Positions 27,110-36,683 of a DNA stretch of 64,000 nucleotides are shown here, piece by piece. The stretch comes from Flavobacterium sp. (GTDB taxonomy: Bacteria; Bacteroidota; Bacteroidia; Flavobacteriales; Flavobacteriaceae): assembly GCF_028689845.1 (NCBI RefSeq), contig NZ_JAQVCH010000001.1, positions 248,001 through 312,000 on the forward strand, given 5' to 3'. Each line of letters starts with the position of its first letter. Position 1 is the stretch's first letter. The notes beneath the pieces are model-generated. The model had not been told where the DNA came from and did no database searches. It saw only the letters and a program-made list of their open reading frames with translations. Both the position numbers and the translations under genes were made by a program.

Positions 27110-30100
27110 ATGAATTATTTAATTCACGCACAAGTACCCCAACCAAACCATTTTACACCAGGTGGTGTGATGGATACTATTTTTGATAAAAGCGGAAATC
27201 AATATACATTTAATGATATTCTAATAAATACACAAAGTAATGCACAAAGTAGAGTAACTTTATTATCCTGTTCAAACAATTCCATTTTTAATTTGTATTT
27301 TGAAGAAGGAAGTGGTTGTGAAGATAATTCAATTATTGAACATAATTTAAGGCGACAAGTTATTTGTAATGTATTTGAGGATTTATCTGCTTTTTTAACA
27401 ACATCGTCTTCTGCATTACAACCAACTTCAACCACAAAAGTAAATATATGGGTTAGAAATATTGCTAATATACCAGACATATCACCACAAGCATTAGGTT
27501 TAGCAAGTGGTTTTTATAATTTTCCTGCAAGTGCTACTACAGGAGGAATAACGGACAATGAAATTTGGAAAACAATTCACAATGGAATAGATTCTTACAC
27601 AAATGTTGTGAATCCTTTAATTACTGCTGGTAGTGGATCAAACTCTTCTGGAATATTTTTTCACGGTTATATGGCTTTTAACTTTGATGCATCAATTAAT
27701 TGGAATTTAGACACTTCTGTATTTGCAAGTACAACAGAAAAAGATCTTTATACCGTAGTACTCCATGAAATAACTCACGCATTAGGTTTTAATAGTTTAA
27801 TTGATGTTGATGGAAGCTCAAAATTTTCTGACGATTTTAATTATTTTTCCCGATATGATTTGTTTTTAAAAAGCGATACAAATGTTCCTTTACTTTCTAC
27901 AAATTCAACTATAAATTTATATAATAATACTTTCAATTCATCCTTATTGTCAAGTACTATTTTACACCCCAATTGTACTATAAGTGGAAATGTCAATACA
28001 GGAAGTACCATAAACACTACGGTTTGTTACAATGCGGTTAAATATTTTGGAGCGGTTTCTACTGTTCCTGTTTATACGCCAACTTGTTACGAGAGCGGAA
28101 GTAGTTTAAGTCATTTTGAAGATGAACTCTATCCCAGTTGCAGCACTGCTTATGGTAATGATAGTTATTTTGTAATGAGTAATGCCAATGGAAATGGTGT
28201 AACAAAACGTTTTTTAAAACCAGAAGAAAGAAATGCTTTATGCGATTTAGGCTATGCTGTGAATACTACCTATGGTGTAAGTGGTACAATAATTAATGTA
28301 GTTGATACTTTTTACGATTATGGAGGCTCAATATGTGATGGTATAATGGTTGCAGGAATTAATGATGGAATTACTTTTGGAGCAAATAATTCTGTTAATT
28401 TTACTTTTTTAGGAAATACTAGTATGTTTCCCAATATTAATATTTATAATATTTTGCAAAATGATCAAAACGCAACGGGATTTGAGGGTTTAGAAGATAT
28501 TACTGGTAATGCTACTTTGTCTGTAACTTCCGGAGATGCTTCAACCGTTATTGAATTTAATAGCACAAGCGTTGGCTTGCATTTACTACGTTATGTACCA
28601 ACTTACGGGGCACAAAAAGGAAATATAACATATATTTATGTTTATGTGATACCAAATAATCCTGAAGGATTATCTACTTGTGTTCCTTTACCAAACCCAT
28701 GTGATTTAATTTTGAATGGTGATTTTGAACAAAATTCATCTATTCCAAATAACTGGGGAAATTTGAATTTGGCCTGTGGTTGGTGGGAAGATGGTATTGC
28801 AGGCCCTGATTATTTTCACATTGATTCACCAATTCAAATAGGAAGCCCCTCAATCCCTTGTAATGGTGCTGGAAATCAAAACCCAACAAATTTAGCAAGT
28901 AAAGGTCATGCCGGATTTTATGCTTTAAAACATATTAATTCAAGTGAACTAAATGTATATGAAACAATTACTTCAAAATTATCTTTTCCTTTAGAGCCTA
29001 ATACAGCCTATCAGTTAAGTTTCAACATTTCACTATCAGAAATGACAAGTGCCAATCCAATTAAAGTGCAAGCTTTTCTAAGTTCAGATTATATTCCAAG
29101 AGCATACCCAAATAATCATGACATTAGTAATGGTATTTTTCTAGAAAATGCAACTTTTACAATTAATTCTGTTGATAATCAGTGGGATACTGTCGTGTTC
29201 AATTTTACAACTACTAGTGGAGGTGAACAATATTTATACTTGGGAGGAATTAATAATGTCCAATTTTCGACAAATACTATTATTTCTTCTCCTTCAAATG
29301 GTTGTTCTTTTATTGAACAGAATGAAATTATTGATAATTATATTCATTCTTATAACTTTATAGATAATATCTCTTTAATTCCAACAAATGGTGCCACATT
29401 TATTCTTCCAGAGTCAATCACGTGTACTTCATCCATTATTGAGGATTTACATGCTTTTTTAGATGTAACACCTTTAGATGGTTATTTTTCGGGACTAGGT
29501 GTTTCAAACTCTATATCAACACCAGGAACTTATTCTTTTAACCCCGCTTTAGCCGGAGTAGGAACAATAGCAATTACCTATCATTATCAAAATAGTTCGG
29601 GTTGCCCGATTGAATTAATTAGAAATATTTTAGTGACTGGTGCCGAAATTATTCCGCTATTCTCATCAATTGACCCAATTTGTATTGGTGCAGCCTATAC
29701 TTTACCTTCAGAATCAAATAACGGTTTCGCAGGAACTTGGAGTCCTGATTTTAACAGTCAGTCAACCACAACTTATACGTTTACACCAAATGCAAATTCG
29801 TGTGCAATTCCCACAACACTCACTGTGGAAGTTACCAATACAAATGCTCTTACACCCATTTTTACGAGTTTAGCCCCCGTTTGTGCCGGTGCTACATTTA
29901 CCTTACCGACTGTCTCTAATAATAGTTTTACAGGCACTTGGTCGCCAGAGATAAACATTGATCTTTCAACACAATATATTTTTACACCAGATAATGGTCA
30001 ATGTGCAACTCTTGCCCAAATGAACGTAGAAATAATTAACCCTGAAATTAATATAAATGGAAGATTAAATGTCTGCACGGGACAAAATCCAAGTTACTAC

Positions 30101-31687
30101 TCCAATATTCTTGGCGGCTTGTGGTCTAGTTCTGACATTTCAATAGCAACAATTACTCCTGAAACTGGTAAACTTACAACGGTTAATACAGGTACAGTAA
30201 CCTTATCATACACGCTTTCTGACTCTTGTTCATCATCTTCTAGTATAATTGTTAATATTATAGACCGATACGTAATCCCAGAGTTTAGTTTTCTAACTAC
30301 TATTTGCAAAGGTTCTATTCCTCCAAGATTGCCTGGTATTTCTGATAATAATTTAAATGGTGTATGGATACCAGCTATTATTAATAATGTTGAAACAGGG
30401 GATTATACTTTTTTTGCAGATGGCAATTGTATTGAACCAATAACAATAACAGTTACTGTAATTACTTCAGGTGAACTAATGGCTAACGAAGATTATTTTT
30501 ATTTACCTTACATGCCTGAACCCCATTTATCTCCAAGTATTTTAAATAATGATTTGTTTAATGGAGAACCAATTACATCAAATTTTTTAGGACTAACGAT
30601 TTCATTAATTGGGTTTACTCACAATATTACAGTAAATAATGATGGTACTTTAAATTTACCACCAGATTTACCCCCTGGGTTATACTCCTTTGATTATATA
30701 TTAGAAAATAGATGTTTACATAGCGAAAATAAAAGAATAACACTTAACATTTTTGACGGTGCATTAAATGCAAAAGTAAAGTTTTTGGTAGATGTATGCT
30801 ATAAACCTGATGCTTATATAACGGAACAATCCTTTTTAAGCGGTGTAGCCTATGGCGAAATTCGTGCCACCTCAGAAAATGTGACTTTTAGCAATATTAT
30901 TGCTCCCGCAGGATTTTCGATTAACCCCGATGGCACTGTTAATGTACCTGCAAATGCTTTGCCAGGTGATTATATTTTTACCTACACACTTTGCCCAACA
31001 GGAAGCACAACGGGTTGTGTGTATGATATTATAGTGAGTTTTACAATTTATAACACAGTTCGAGCAGTAACAGATGTTTTTAATTTTGATACCAGCGGTA
31101 CATTTTTAGGCTCAAACCATGACGACCCTACAAGCTTCAACATTTTAACAAACGATGGCTATGCCGCTGATTGTGGGTTTTCTGCTCCTAATAGTTTTGT
31201 GGGTGCCGTTTTGAATAATAATGTCACAATTTCCACTATTAATCAAACTGAATTAGCTGGGAATTTTAATATTTTAAACAATGGAACTGTAATCCCACTA
31301 AATAATAATATCCCCACAGGATATTATAACTTTACGTATGAAATTTGTGATTATATTTTTCCGAATGCTTGTTCCACTACTTATGGTTGGATAAATGTAA
31401 TGAGCACAGCAAAAAGTGCCTCTACAAATATAAAAGAAAAACTAGATGACAATTTAGTGTCTATATATCCTAATCCTTCAAAAGATATTTTTACAGTTTC
31501 TTTTCAAAACACAATTGATAAAGGCAATATTAAGGTGTTTTCTGCATTAGGTCAAGTCCTTTTTAGTAATTCCATTCAACAAACTAATGAAGAAATAATT
31601 GATTTAAGTCGTTTTTCAAATGGCACTTATTTAATTCAAATTATTTTAATTGATAATGTGGTCAATAAGAGAATAATTAAAAATTAA
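27110..31687 (+). CDS. large secreted multidomain protein with zincin-like N-terminus and T9SS sorting domain
   Basis: From the ATG at 27110 the frame encodes 1525 residues. A metalloprotease-like motif HEITHALGF is at residues 219-227, with a possible third metal ligand in GSSLSHFED near residue 335. A jelly-roll-like segment with CGWWEDG and DYFH motifs lies near 540-760. Two similar Ig-like repeats (each with an ICIGA/VCAGA start, a TLP motif and a GTWSP motif) lie near 855-980. The C-terminus is a T9SS type A sorting domain (VSIYPNPSKDIF to the end). The called ATG cuts off most of a signal peptide: the bases before it, in frame, encode KFVKLLIFTFCL, but that frame has no ATG, GTG or TTG back to its upstream stop. 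Start state is therefore uncertain; see the repeat entry. It is followed after four bases by another T9SS cargo gene. Confidence 0.8.
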   Translation: MNYLIHAQVPQPNHFTPGGVMDTIFDKSGNQYTFNDILINTQSNAQSRVTLLSCSNNSIFNLYFEEGSGCEDNSIIEHNLRRQVICNVFEDLSAFLTTSSSALQPTSTTKVNIWVRNIANIPDISPQALGLASGFYNFPASATTGGITDNEIWKTIHNGIDSYTNVVNPLITAGSGSNSSGIFFHGYMAFNFDASINWNLDTSVFASTTEKDLYTVVLHEITHALGFNSLIDVDGSSKFSDDFNYFSRYDLFLKSDTNVPLLSTNSTINLYNNTFNSSLLSSTILHPNCTISGNVNTGSTINTTVCYNAVKYFGAVSTVPVYTPTCYESGSSLSHFEDELYPSCSTAYGNDSYFVMSNANGNGVTKRFLKPEERNALCDLGYAVNTTYGVSGTIINVVDTFYDYGGSICDGIMVAGINDGITFGANNSVNFTFLGNTSMFPNINIYNILQNDQNATGFEGLEDITGNATLSVTSGDASTVIEFNSTSVGLHLLRYVPTYGAQKGNITYIYVYVIPNNPEGLSTCVPLPNPCDLILNGDFEQNSSIPNNWGNLNLACGWWEDGIAGPDYFHIDSPIQIGSPSIPCNGAGNQNPTNLASKGHAGFYALKHINSSELNVYETITSKLSFPLEPNTAYQLSFNISLSEMTSANPIKVQAFLSSDYIPRAYPNNHDISNGIFLENATFTINSVDNQWDTVVFNFTTTSGGEQYLYLGGINNVQFSTNTIISSPSNGCSFIEQNEIIDNYIHSYNFIDNISLIPTNGATFILPESITCTSSIIEDLHAFLDVTPLDGYFSGLGVSNSISTPGTYSFNPALAGVGTIAITYHYQNSSGCPIELIRNILVTGAEIIPLFSSIDPICIGAAYTLPSESNNGFAGTWSPDFNSQSTTTYTFTPNANSCAIPTTLTVEVTNTNALTPIFTSLAPVCAGATFTLPTVSNNSFTGTWSPEINIDLSTQYIFTPDNGQCATLAQMNVEIINPEININGRLNVCTGQNPSYYSNILGGLWSSSDISIATITPETGKLTTVNTGTVTLSYTLSDSCSSSSSIIVNIIDRYVIPEFSFLTTICKGSIPPRLPGISDNNLNGVWIPAIINNVETGDYTFFADGNCIEPITITVTVITSGELMANEDYFYLPYMPEPHLSPSILNNDLFNGEPITSNFLGLTISLIGFTHNITVNNDGTLNLPPDLPPGLYSFDYILENRCLHSENKRITLNIFDGALNAKVKFLVDVCYKPDAYITEQSFLSGVAYGEIRATSENVTFSNIIAPAGFSINPDGTVNVPANALPGDYIFTYTLCPTGSTTGCVYDIIVSFTIYNTVRAVTDVFNFDTSGTFLGSNHDDPTSFNILTNDGYAADCGFSAPNSFVGAVLNNNVTISTINQTELAGNFNILNNGTVIPLNNNIPTGYYNFTYEICDYIFPNACSTTYGWINVMSTAKSASTNIKEKLDDNLVSIYPNPSKDIFTVSFQNTIDKGNIKVFSALGQVLFSNSIQQTNEEIIDLSRFSNGTYLIQIILIDNVVNKRIIKN

Positions 31688-31691
31688 GGTT

Positions 31692-32654
31692 ATGAAAAGC
31701 ATATTTATATTTTTTATTTGTGTTATTTCAAATGCCCAAGTAATAAACATTCCGGACCAAAATTTCAAGAATAAGTTGCTTCAAGCAAACACTACCAATC
31801 TAACAGCTGCGGGTGCTATTATTGACACCAATGCTAATGGAGAAATTGAAATTAGTGAAGCGTTGATGGTTAACTACTTGTTTGTAGCGGTTTCAAATAT
31901 TAGTGATTTAACGGGTATTGAATATTTTACAAATTTGCAATATTTATATATTAATGTGAATCAAATTACAAGTGTAAACTTATCAACTTTGACTAATTTA
32001 ATTCAATTTAGATGCGATAACAATAATTTATCAGATTTAGATTTAACGGGTTTAATTAATTTGGTGGGTTTAAATTTTTCTAATAATAATATTACAGAAA
32101 TTAATTTTTCTTTGCTACCAAATATTAACCAAGTTGTATGTAATAATAATTTATTATCTGAACTAGATTTTAGTAGTAATCCATTATTTACAAAATTATA
32201 TTGTAGTAATAACAATCTTACTTCTTTAACTATAAAAAACGGCATCAATCAAGATTTTAGTAATGTAAATTTTAACGACTGTTGGAAAACAGGCAACCCC
32301 AACCTAACCACCATTTGTGCTGATGAAAGTGAACTAGTTGCCGTACAAAATTTCCTTGATAACTGCGGTTCAGCTCAAACTATAACTGTTAACAGCGATT
32401 GCAATTTAAGCAATCAAGAGTTCAAAAAAAGTAAAGTTGCGATTTACCCAAACCCTGTAAACGATGTTCTAAACATCAATTTAGAAAACAGTATTATTTC
32501 ATCGGTTACAATTTTTAATACATTGGGTCAAAAAGTGTATTTTAGTTATTCAACGACCAGCCAAATAAATGTTTCAAAACTCGAGGCCGGAGCTTATTTT
32601 TTAAAAGTAGATGGTTTGGAGGGTGAGTATTATGGTAGGTTTGTGAAGAAGTAA
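31692..32654 (+). CDS. secreted leucine-rich-repeat protein with T9SS sorting domain
   Basis: This 320-residue protein has a signal peptide ending at SNAQ (residue 16). An EF-hand-like calcium loop, DTNANGEIEISEA, is near residues 45-57. Leucine-rich repeats with a period of about 20-23 residues (NNNLSDLDLTGL, NNNITEINFSLL, NNNLLSELDFSS, NNNLTSLTI) occupy residues 75-185. The C-terminus is a type A sorting domain starting at VAIYPNPVND. It is probably cotranscribed with the large protein upstream. Such repeat proteins often bind proteins or glycans at the cell surface; the ligand here is unknown. Confidence 0.85.
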   Translation: MKSIFIFFICVISNAQVINIPDQNFKNKLLQANTTNLTAAGAIIDTNANGEIEISEALMVNYLFVAVSNISDLTGIEYFTNLQYLYINVNQITSVNLSTLTNLIQFRCDNNNLSDLDLTGLINLVGLNFSNNNITEINFSLLPNINQVVCNNNLLSELDFSSNPLFTKLYCSNNNLTSLTIKNGINQDFSNVNFNDCWKTGNPNLTTICADESELVAVQNFLDNCGSAQTITVNSDCNLSNQEFKKSKVAIYPNPVNDVLNINLENSIISSVTIFNTLGQKVYFSYSTTSQINVSKLEAGAYFLKVDGLEGEYYGRFVKK

Positions 32655-32695
32655 ATGAAAAGAGAGTCAAACTAATGAGTAACTTTTTTATTTTA

Positions 32696-32703
32696 TATCT
32701 TTG
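32696..32703 (+). promoter_or_regulatory. Bacteroidota -7 promoter motif for the GNAT gene
   Basis: TATCTTTG exactly matches TAnnTTTG and ends 26 bases before the ATG at 32730. Confidence 0.5.
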
Positions 32704-32729
32704 AACAAATAAAAATTGATTTCATTTTC

Positions 32730-33158
32730 ATGTTAACCCTACTAGAACTCCATTCTAAAGAAGAAATGCTCAACCAATTGCATTTAATTCAGCAATTATA
32801 TCCTGATTATACCGTAGAAATTTATGCTAATTTACTCCAAGAAATGCTTCCAAACAACTACAAACAAGTTGTGGTTTTTGAAAAAGACCAAGCTATTGGT
32901 TTATCTGGTTTTTGGGTTGGAACAAAATTGTGGTGCGGAAAATATTTAGAGTTAGATAACGTTATTGTTCATCCTGACCACCGCTCGAAAGGTGTTGGAA
33001 AATTATTAACCGAGTATTTGGTAAACAAAGCGAAAGAATTAGATTGCAAATCCGTAGCTTTAGATGCTTATACACATAATTTCCCAGCTCACAAATTCTA
33101 TTACAATCATGGATTTGAACCGAAAGGATTTCATTTTGTAAGGTTTTTTGAAGAATAA
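32730..33158 (+). CDS. GNAT family N-acetyltransferase
   Basis: This 142-residue cytosolic acyltransferase uses acetyl-CoA. The strand-helix region LELDNVIVHPDHRSKGVGKLL near residues 75-95 contains the acetyl-CoA pyrophosphate-binding loop (R-x-x-G-x-G/A), and the C-terminal HKFYYNHGFEPKGFHF segment is typical of motif B. The acceptor is unknown. It is followed after three bases by a small lipoprotein gene. Confidence 0.88.
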   Translation: MLTLLELHSKEEMLNQLHLIQQLYPDYTVEIYANLLQEMLPNNYKQVVVFEKDQAIGLSGFWVGTKLWCGKYLELDNVIVHPDHRSKGVGKLLTEYLVNKAKELDCKSVALDAYTHNFPAHKFYYNHGFEPKGFHFVRFFEE

Positions 33159-33161
33159 AAT

Positions 33162-33581
33162 ATGAGAAAAATTTTCGTTTTAATAGTTTTGTTTTTAGTA
33201 AGTTGTGCTCCAAAAGAGAGCTTTCAACAAACTTTCCCTATTCCAATTAAAGATTATTTTTATAGTAAAAGCGAAAATCAACTCGTTTTTACAGTCGAAT
33301 TTGAAAAAGCAATTCCATCAACATTTGTTTTTGAGAAGCTCTACTTTCGAGGAAAAACAGCAACAAATCCGGAACTAAAATTCAACCAAGTTCAATTTAA
33401 AATTGATACAAAAGCCTTAGTTTTAGATGGCGATGTGTCTAATGAATACGGAAATCAACCTCCATTAGAACAAAATTTACCATTCAATTTAACTCCAGCA
33501 GAAGCGGTATTGACTTATAAAATTAATAATCAAGTTCAGCATTATAAATTTAAAAAAGTAGTAGAGAGAGCAAACTTCTAA
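33162..33581 (+). CDS. small putative lipoprotein of unknown function
   Basis: This 139-residue protein has a short signal peptide with a lipobox ending at Cys15 (FLVSC), so it should be membrane-anchored. The mature part is predicted to be beta-rich and has no motif that I recognise; the segment NEYGNQPPLEQNLPFNL near residues 94-110 is distinctive. The family is probably restricted to Flavobacteriia. It shares a transcript with the GNAT gene (three-base gap). Confidence 0.7.
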   Translation: MRKIFVLIVLFLVSCAPKESFQQTFPIPIKDYFYSKSENQLVFTVEFEKAIPSTFVFEKLYFRGKTATNPELKFNQVQFKIDTKALVLDGDVSNEYGNQPPLEQNLPFNLTPAEAVLTYKINNQVQHYKFKKVVERANF

Positions 33582-33664
33582 TAACGTAGCGTTTTATTCT
33601 ATTTTGTTTCTTGATTAAGTTTAGAATAATTCAGTGAATCAGTGGCATTCCATTTTTTTTGAGC

Positions 33665-33672
33665 TAAATTTG
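33665..33672 (+). promoter_or_regulatory. Bacteroidota -7 promoter motif for the flippase-dut operon
   Basis: TAAATTTG exactly matches TAnnTTTG and ends 20 bases before the TTG start at 33693. Confidence 0.5.
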
Positions 33673-33692
33673 AACCGTTAAAAAAAACTCAC

Positions 33693-35162
33693 TTGAGCAT
33701 CTATAAATCACTATTTAAACAAACTGCCATTTACGGTCTCGCTACGGTGTTGCCTAGAATGTTTAGTTTTATTTTAGTGCCGCTTTATACTAATCCAAAA
33801 GTGCTAAACGTGCAAGAATATGGCGAAGTTTCCGTTATTTTTTCGTGGATGGTTTTGCTCAATGTGCTTTTGGCTTATGGCATGGAAACTGCTTTTTTTC
33901 GATTTTATCATAGCGATACGAGCAAAAAAACGGTTATCGGGACAGCAACCGTTTCCATCTTTTGGACTACCTTACTTTTTTTAATTGTTTCTCTATTATT
34001 TCGAAATACACTCGCAGAACTGACTAATATCGAGGTAGAATACATTACGTATACCATTTGGATTTTAGTGTTAGATGCTTTGGTGATTATCCCGTTTTCC
34101 AAACTGAGAGTCTATCAAAAACCAATGACTTATGCACTTGTCAAAGTTGGAAATGTAGCAGTTAATTTATCTTTAAACATTTTCTTTTTATTGTATTTAC
34201 CTCAAATAGCGATAGACCATCCCGATGGGTTTATGGCGAGTTTATACATTGAAAATTTTCAAATTGGTTATATTTTTGTAGCCAATATTATTGCCAGTTT
34301 AATAACGTTATTGGTTCTATTGCCTAATTATTTGCATATTCAATGGTATTTTGATTTTAAGCTTTGGAAAAAAATGATGAACTATGCTCTTCCAATTTTA
34401 GTCGCCGGAATTGCTTTTGCCATCAATGAAACCTTTGATCGTATTTTGTTAGATTATTTGTTGCCTCAAAATATCGCTAAAATTGATATTGGAGCTTACT
34501 CTGCTTGTTACAAATTAGCATTGTTTATGACCTTATTTGCAACCGCATTCCGTTTAGGAGTAGAACCTTTTTTCTTTAGCCATGCTAATAATGAAGACGC
34601 TCCAAAAACCTATGCCATGATTACGCATTATTTTATCATTTTTGGTTCGGTTATTTTATTGGCGGTTATTGTATTTGCCGATTTGCTCAAAGTACTTATC
34701 ATTCGAGATGAATCCTATTGGGAAGCCATGAAAGTGGTACCGTTAATTATTTTGGCCAACTTTTTCTTAGGAATTTATCACAACTTATCGGTTTGGTATA
34801 AATTGACCGATAAAACCAAAATGGGAGCCTATATTTCGATTGTGGGTGCCATCATTACCTTGGCACTTAACTTTCTCTTGATTTCAAAATTTAGTTATGT
34901 GGGTTCTGCCATTGCAACTATTGCTGCTTACGGAAGCATGATGGTTTTGTCTTATTATTTAGGAAATCGCTATTATCCAATTCCGTATGATTTAAAAAAA
35001 ATCGGAAGTTATTTGGGAATTTCCACCTTATTTTCGGTAGTTTATTTTTACGGATTTAGAGAAAATTATGCAATTGGAATTGGTCTTTTAATTCTTTTCG
35101 TTTATTTTGTATTTCGGAACGAAAAAGGAACAATTTTACAACTTTTGAAAAAAACGACATAA
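33693..35162 (+). CDS. polysaccharide flippase of the MOP superfamily (Wzx/RfbX-like)
   Basis: This 489-residue inner-membrane protein has about twelve to fourteen membrane helices and the N-terminal LFKQTAIYGLATVLPRMFSF segment common to flavobacterial polysaccharide exporters. Members move lipid-linked oligosaccharides to the periplasm. The start is a TTG: it gives the canonical SIYKSLFKQTAIYG start and follows a promoter motif by 20 bases. The stop is immediately followed by the dut ATG. The gene is 24 kb from the polysaccharide cluster, so it may serve a different, more conserved glycan such as the T9SS-linked or LPS sugar. Confidence 0.85.
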   Translation: MSIYKSLFKQTAIYGLATVLPRMFSFILVPLYTNPKVLNVQEYGEVSVIFSWMVLLNVLLAYGMETAFFRFYHSDTSKKTVIGTATVSIFWTTLLFLIVSLLFRNTLAELTNIEVEYITYTIWILVLDALVIIPFSKLRVYQKPMTYALVKVGNVAVNLSLNIFFLLYLPQIAIDHPDGFMASLYIENFQIGYIFVANIIASLITLLVLLPNYLHIQWYFDFKLWKKMMNYALPILVAGIAFAINETFDRILLDYLLPQNIAKIDIGAYSACYKLALFMTLFATAFRLGVEPFFFSHANNEDAPKTYAMITHYFIIFGSVILLAVIVFADLLKVLIIRDESYWEAMKVVPLIILANFFLGIYHNLSVWYKLTDKTKMGAYISIVGAIITLALNFLLISKFSYVGSAIATIAAYGSMMVLSYYLGNRYYPIPYDLKKIGSYLGISTLFSVVYFYGFRENYAIGIGLLILFVYFVFRNEKGTILQLLKKTT

Positions 35163-35597
35163 ATGCAAATTAAAATCATCAATACATCCGCACATCCGTT
35201 ACCAAACTATGAAACCATAGCATCAGCCGGAATGGATTTAAGAGCTAATTTAGCTGAACCAATCACGTTAAAATCGTTAGAAAGAACCATTGTTAAAACT
35301 GGCTTGTTTATCGAATTACCAATTGGATATGAAGCACAAGTTCGTCCGAGAAGCGGATTGGCAGCCAAAAAAGGAATTACAGTATTAAATTCACCAGGAA
35401 CCGTTGATGCAGATTATCGAGGAGAAATTGGTGTAATTTTAGTAAATTTATCCAAAGATGATTTTATCATTGAAAACGGCGAACGAATTGCCCAATTAAT
35501 CCTTGCCAAACATGAACGTGCAGAATGGCTAGAAGTAACAGAATTATCTGAGACATCAAGAGGAGCCGGTGGTTTTGGAAGCACAGGAGTAAAATAA
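35163..35597 (+). CDS. dut: deoxyuridine 5'-triphosphate nucleotidohydrolase
   Basis: This trimeric dUTPase hydrolyses dUTP to dUMP and pyrophosphate, keeping uracil out of DNA and feeding dTMP synthesis. All five motifs are present: [40 protein letters not shown] and [10 protein letters not shown]. It has 144 residues. It starts at the base after the flippase stop, so translation is probably coupled. Assignment is secure. Confidence 0.97.
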   Translation: MQIKIINTSAHPLPNYETIASAGMDLRANLAEPITLKSLERTIVKTGLFIELPIGYEAQVRPRSGLAAKKGITVLNSPGTVDADYRGEIGVILVNLSKDDFIIENGERIAQLILAKHERAEWLEVTELSETSRGAGGFGSTGVK

Positions 35598-35665
35598 ATA
35601 AATTTAATAATTCAAAGTTTTAAAGATAAGTTTACTCTTTAAATTTTTTAATCTTTCAATTAAAT

Positions 35666-36676
35666 ATGAAAATAATCGTACCCATGGCCGGCAGAGGCTC
35701 AAGACTAAGACCACATACCTTAACCATTCCCAAACCTTTAATTCCTATTGCTGGAAAACCTATCGTTCACCGTTTGGTGGAAGATATCGCAGGCGTTTTA
35801 AATCAAGCGATTGAGGAAGTGGCTTTTATTATTCACGAAAGTTTTGGAAAAACAGTGGAGTCTGAATTAATTGCTATTGCCGAAAAATTAGGAGCAAAAG
35901 GAACCATTTATTATCAAAATGAAGCATTAGGAACAGGTCACGCCATTATGTGTGCTAAAGATTCGTTAAGTGGACCTGCGGTGATTGCGTATGCCGATAC
36001 ATTAATTCGAGCTGATTTTGATTTAGATAAATCCGCGGATAGCGTTATTTGGGTGAAACAAGTAGACCAACCCGAAGCTTTTGGCGTTATTAATTTAAAC
36101 GAAGCTAATGAGATAGTAGAATTAGTCGAAAAACCGAAAGAATTTGTATCTGACTTGGCGGTGATTGGAATTTACTATTTCAAAGATGTTGCCGTCTTAA
36201 AAAATGAATTGCAATTGGTGTTAGATAATAATATCATTCACGGAGGGGAATATCAAATTAATGACGGAATTAAACAAATGATGGCAAAAGGCATGAAATT
36301 TGTACCAGGTCAGGTAGATGAATGGATGGATTGCGGAAATAAAGACGTTACAGTGGATACCAACAACAGAATGTTAGGTTTCTTACACCATGATGGTGAA
36401 CATTTAATTGATGAACACGTAAAATTAGAAAACGCAACAATTATTCCACCTTGTTATATTGGTGAAGGGGTTGTTTTAAGCAACGCTACCATTGGTCCAA
36501 ATGTATCGTTAGGAAAAGGTTGTCGTGTTTCTAACAGCACCATTTCTAACAGTTTGATTCAGACACATACAACGATTAAAAATGCCAAGTTAACTAATGC
36601 GATGATTGGAAATCATGTTTCTTATGATGGCGATTTTACAAAAGTGAGCATTGGCGATTATTCCGTTTTAGAATAA
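35666..36676 (+). CDS. sugar-phosphate nucleotidyltransferase
   Basis: This 336-residue cytosolic enzyme is predicted to make an NDP-sugar from a nucleoside triphosphate and a sugar 1-phosphate. The nucleotide-binding signature MAGRGSRLRPHT with IPKPLIPIAGKP is at residues 7-32, the core spans about 1-240, and the C-terminal 80 residues are a left-handed beta-helix of hexapeptide repeats (ATIIPPCYIGEGVVLSNATI region). It resembles RmlA- and GlmU-like nucleotidyltransferases, but substrate cannot be assigned. It is cotranscribed with the downstream TPR gene (seven-base gap). Confidence 0.88.
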   Translation: MKIIVPMAGRGSRLRPHTLTIPKPLIPIAGKPIVHRLVEDIAGVLNQAIEEVAFIIHESFGKTVESELIAIAEKLGAKGTIYYQNEALGTGHAIMCAKDSLSGPAVIAYADTLIRADFDLDKSADSVIWVKQVDQPEAFGVINLNEANEIVELVEKPKEFVSDLAVIGIYYFKDVAVLKNELQLVLDNNIIHGGEYQINDGIKQMMAKGMKFVPGQVDEWMDCGNKDVTVDTNNRMLGFLHHDGEHLIDEHVKLENATIIPPCYIGEGVVLSNATIGPNVSLGKGCRVSNSTISNSLIQTHTTIKNAKLTNAMIGNHVSYDGDFTKVSIGDYSVLE

Positions 36677-36683
36677 AATATAA

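Noticed and set aside
29148..29958. Several reading frames of 60-77 codons inside the large secreted protein gene.
   Set aside because: They are low-complexity shadows of the main frame, without signal peptides, conserved motifs or promoters.
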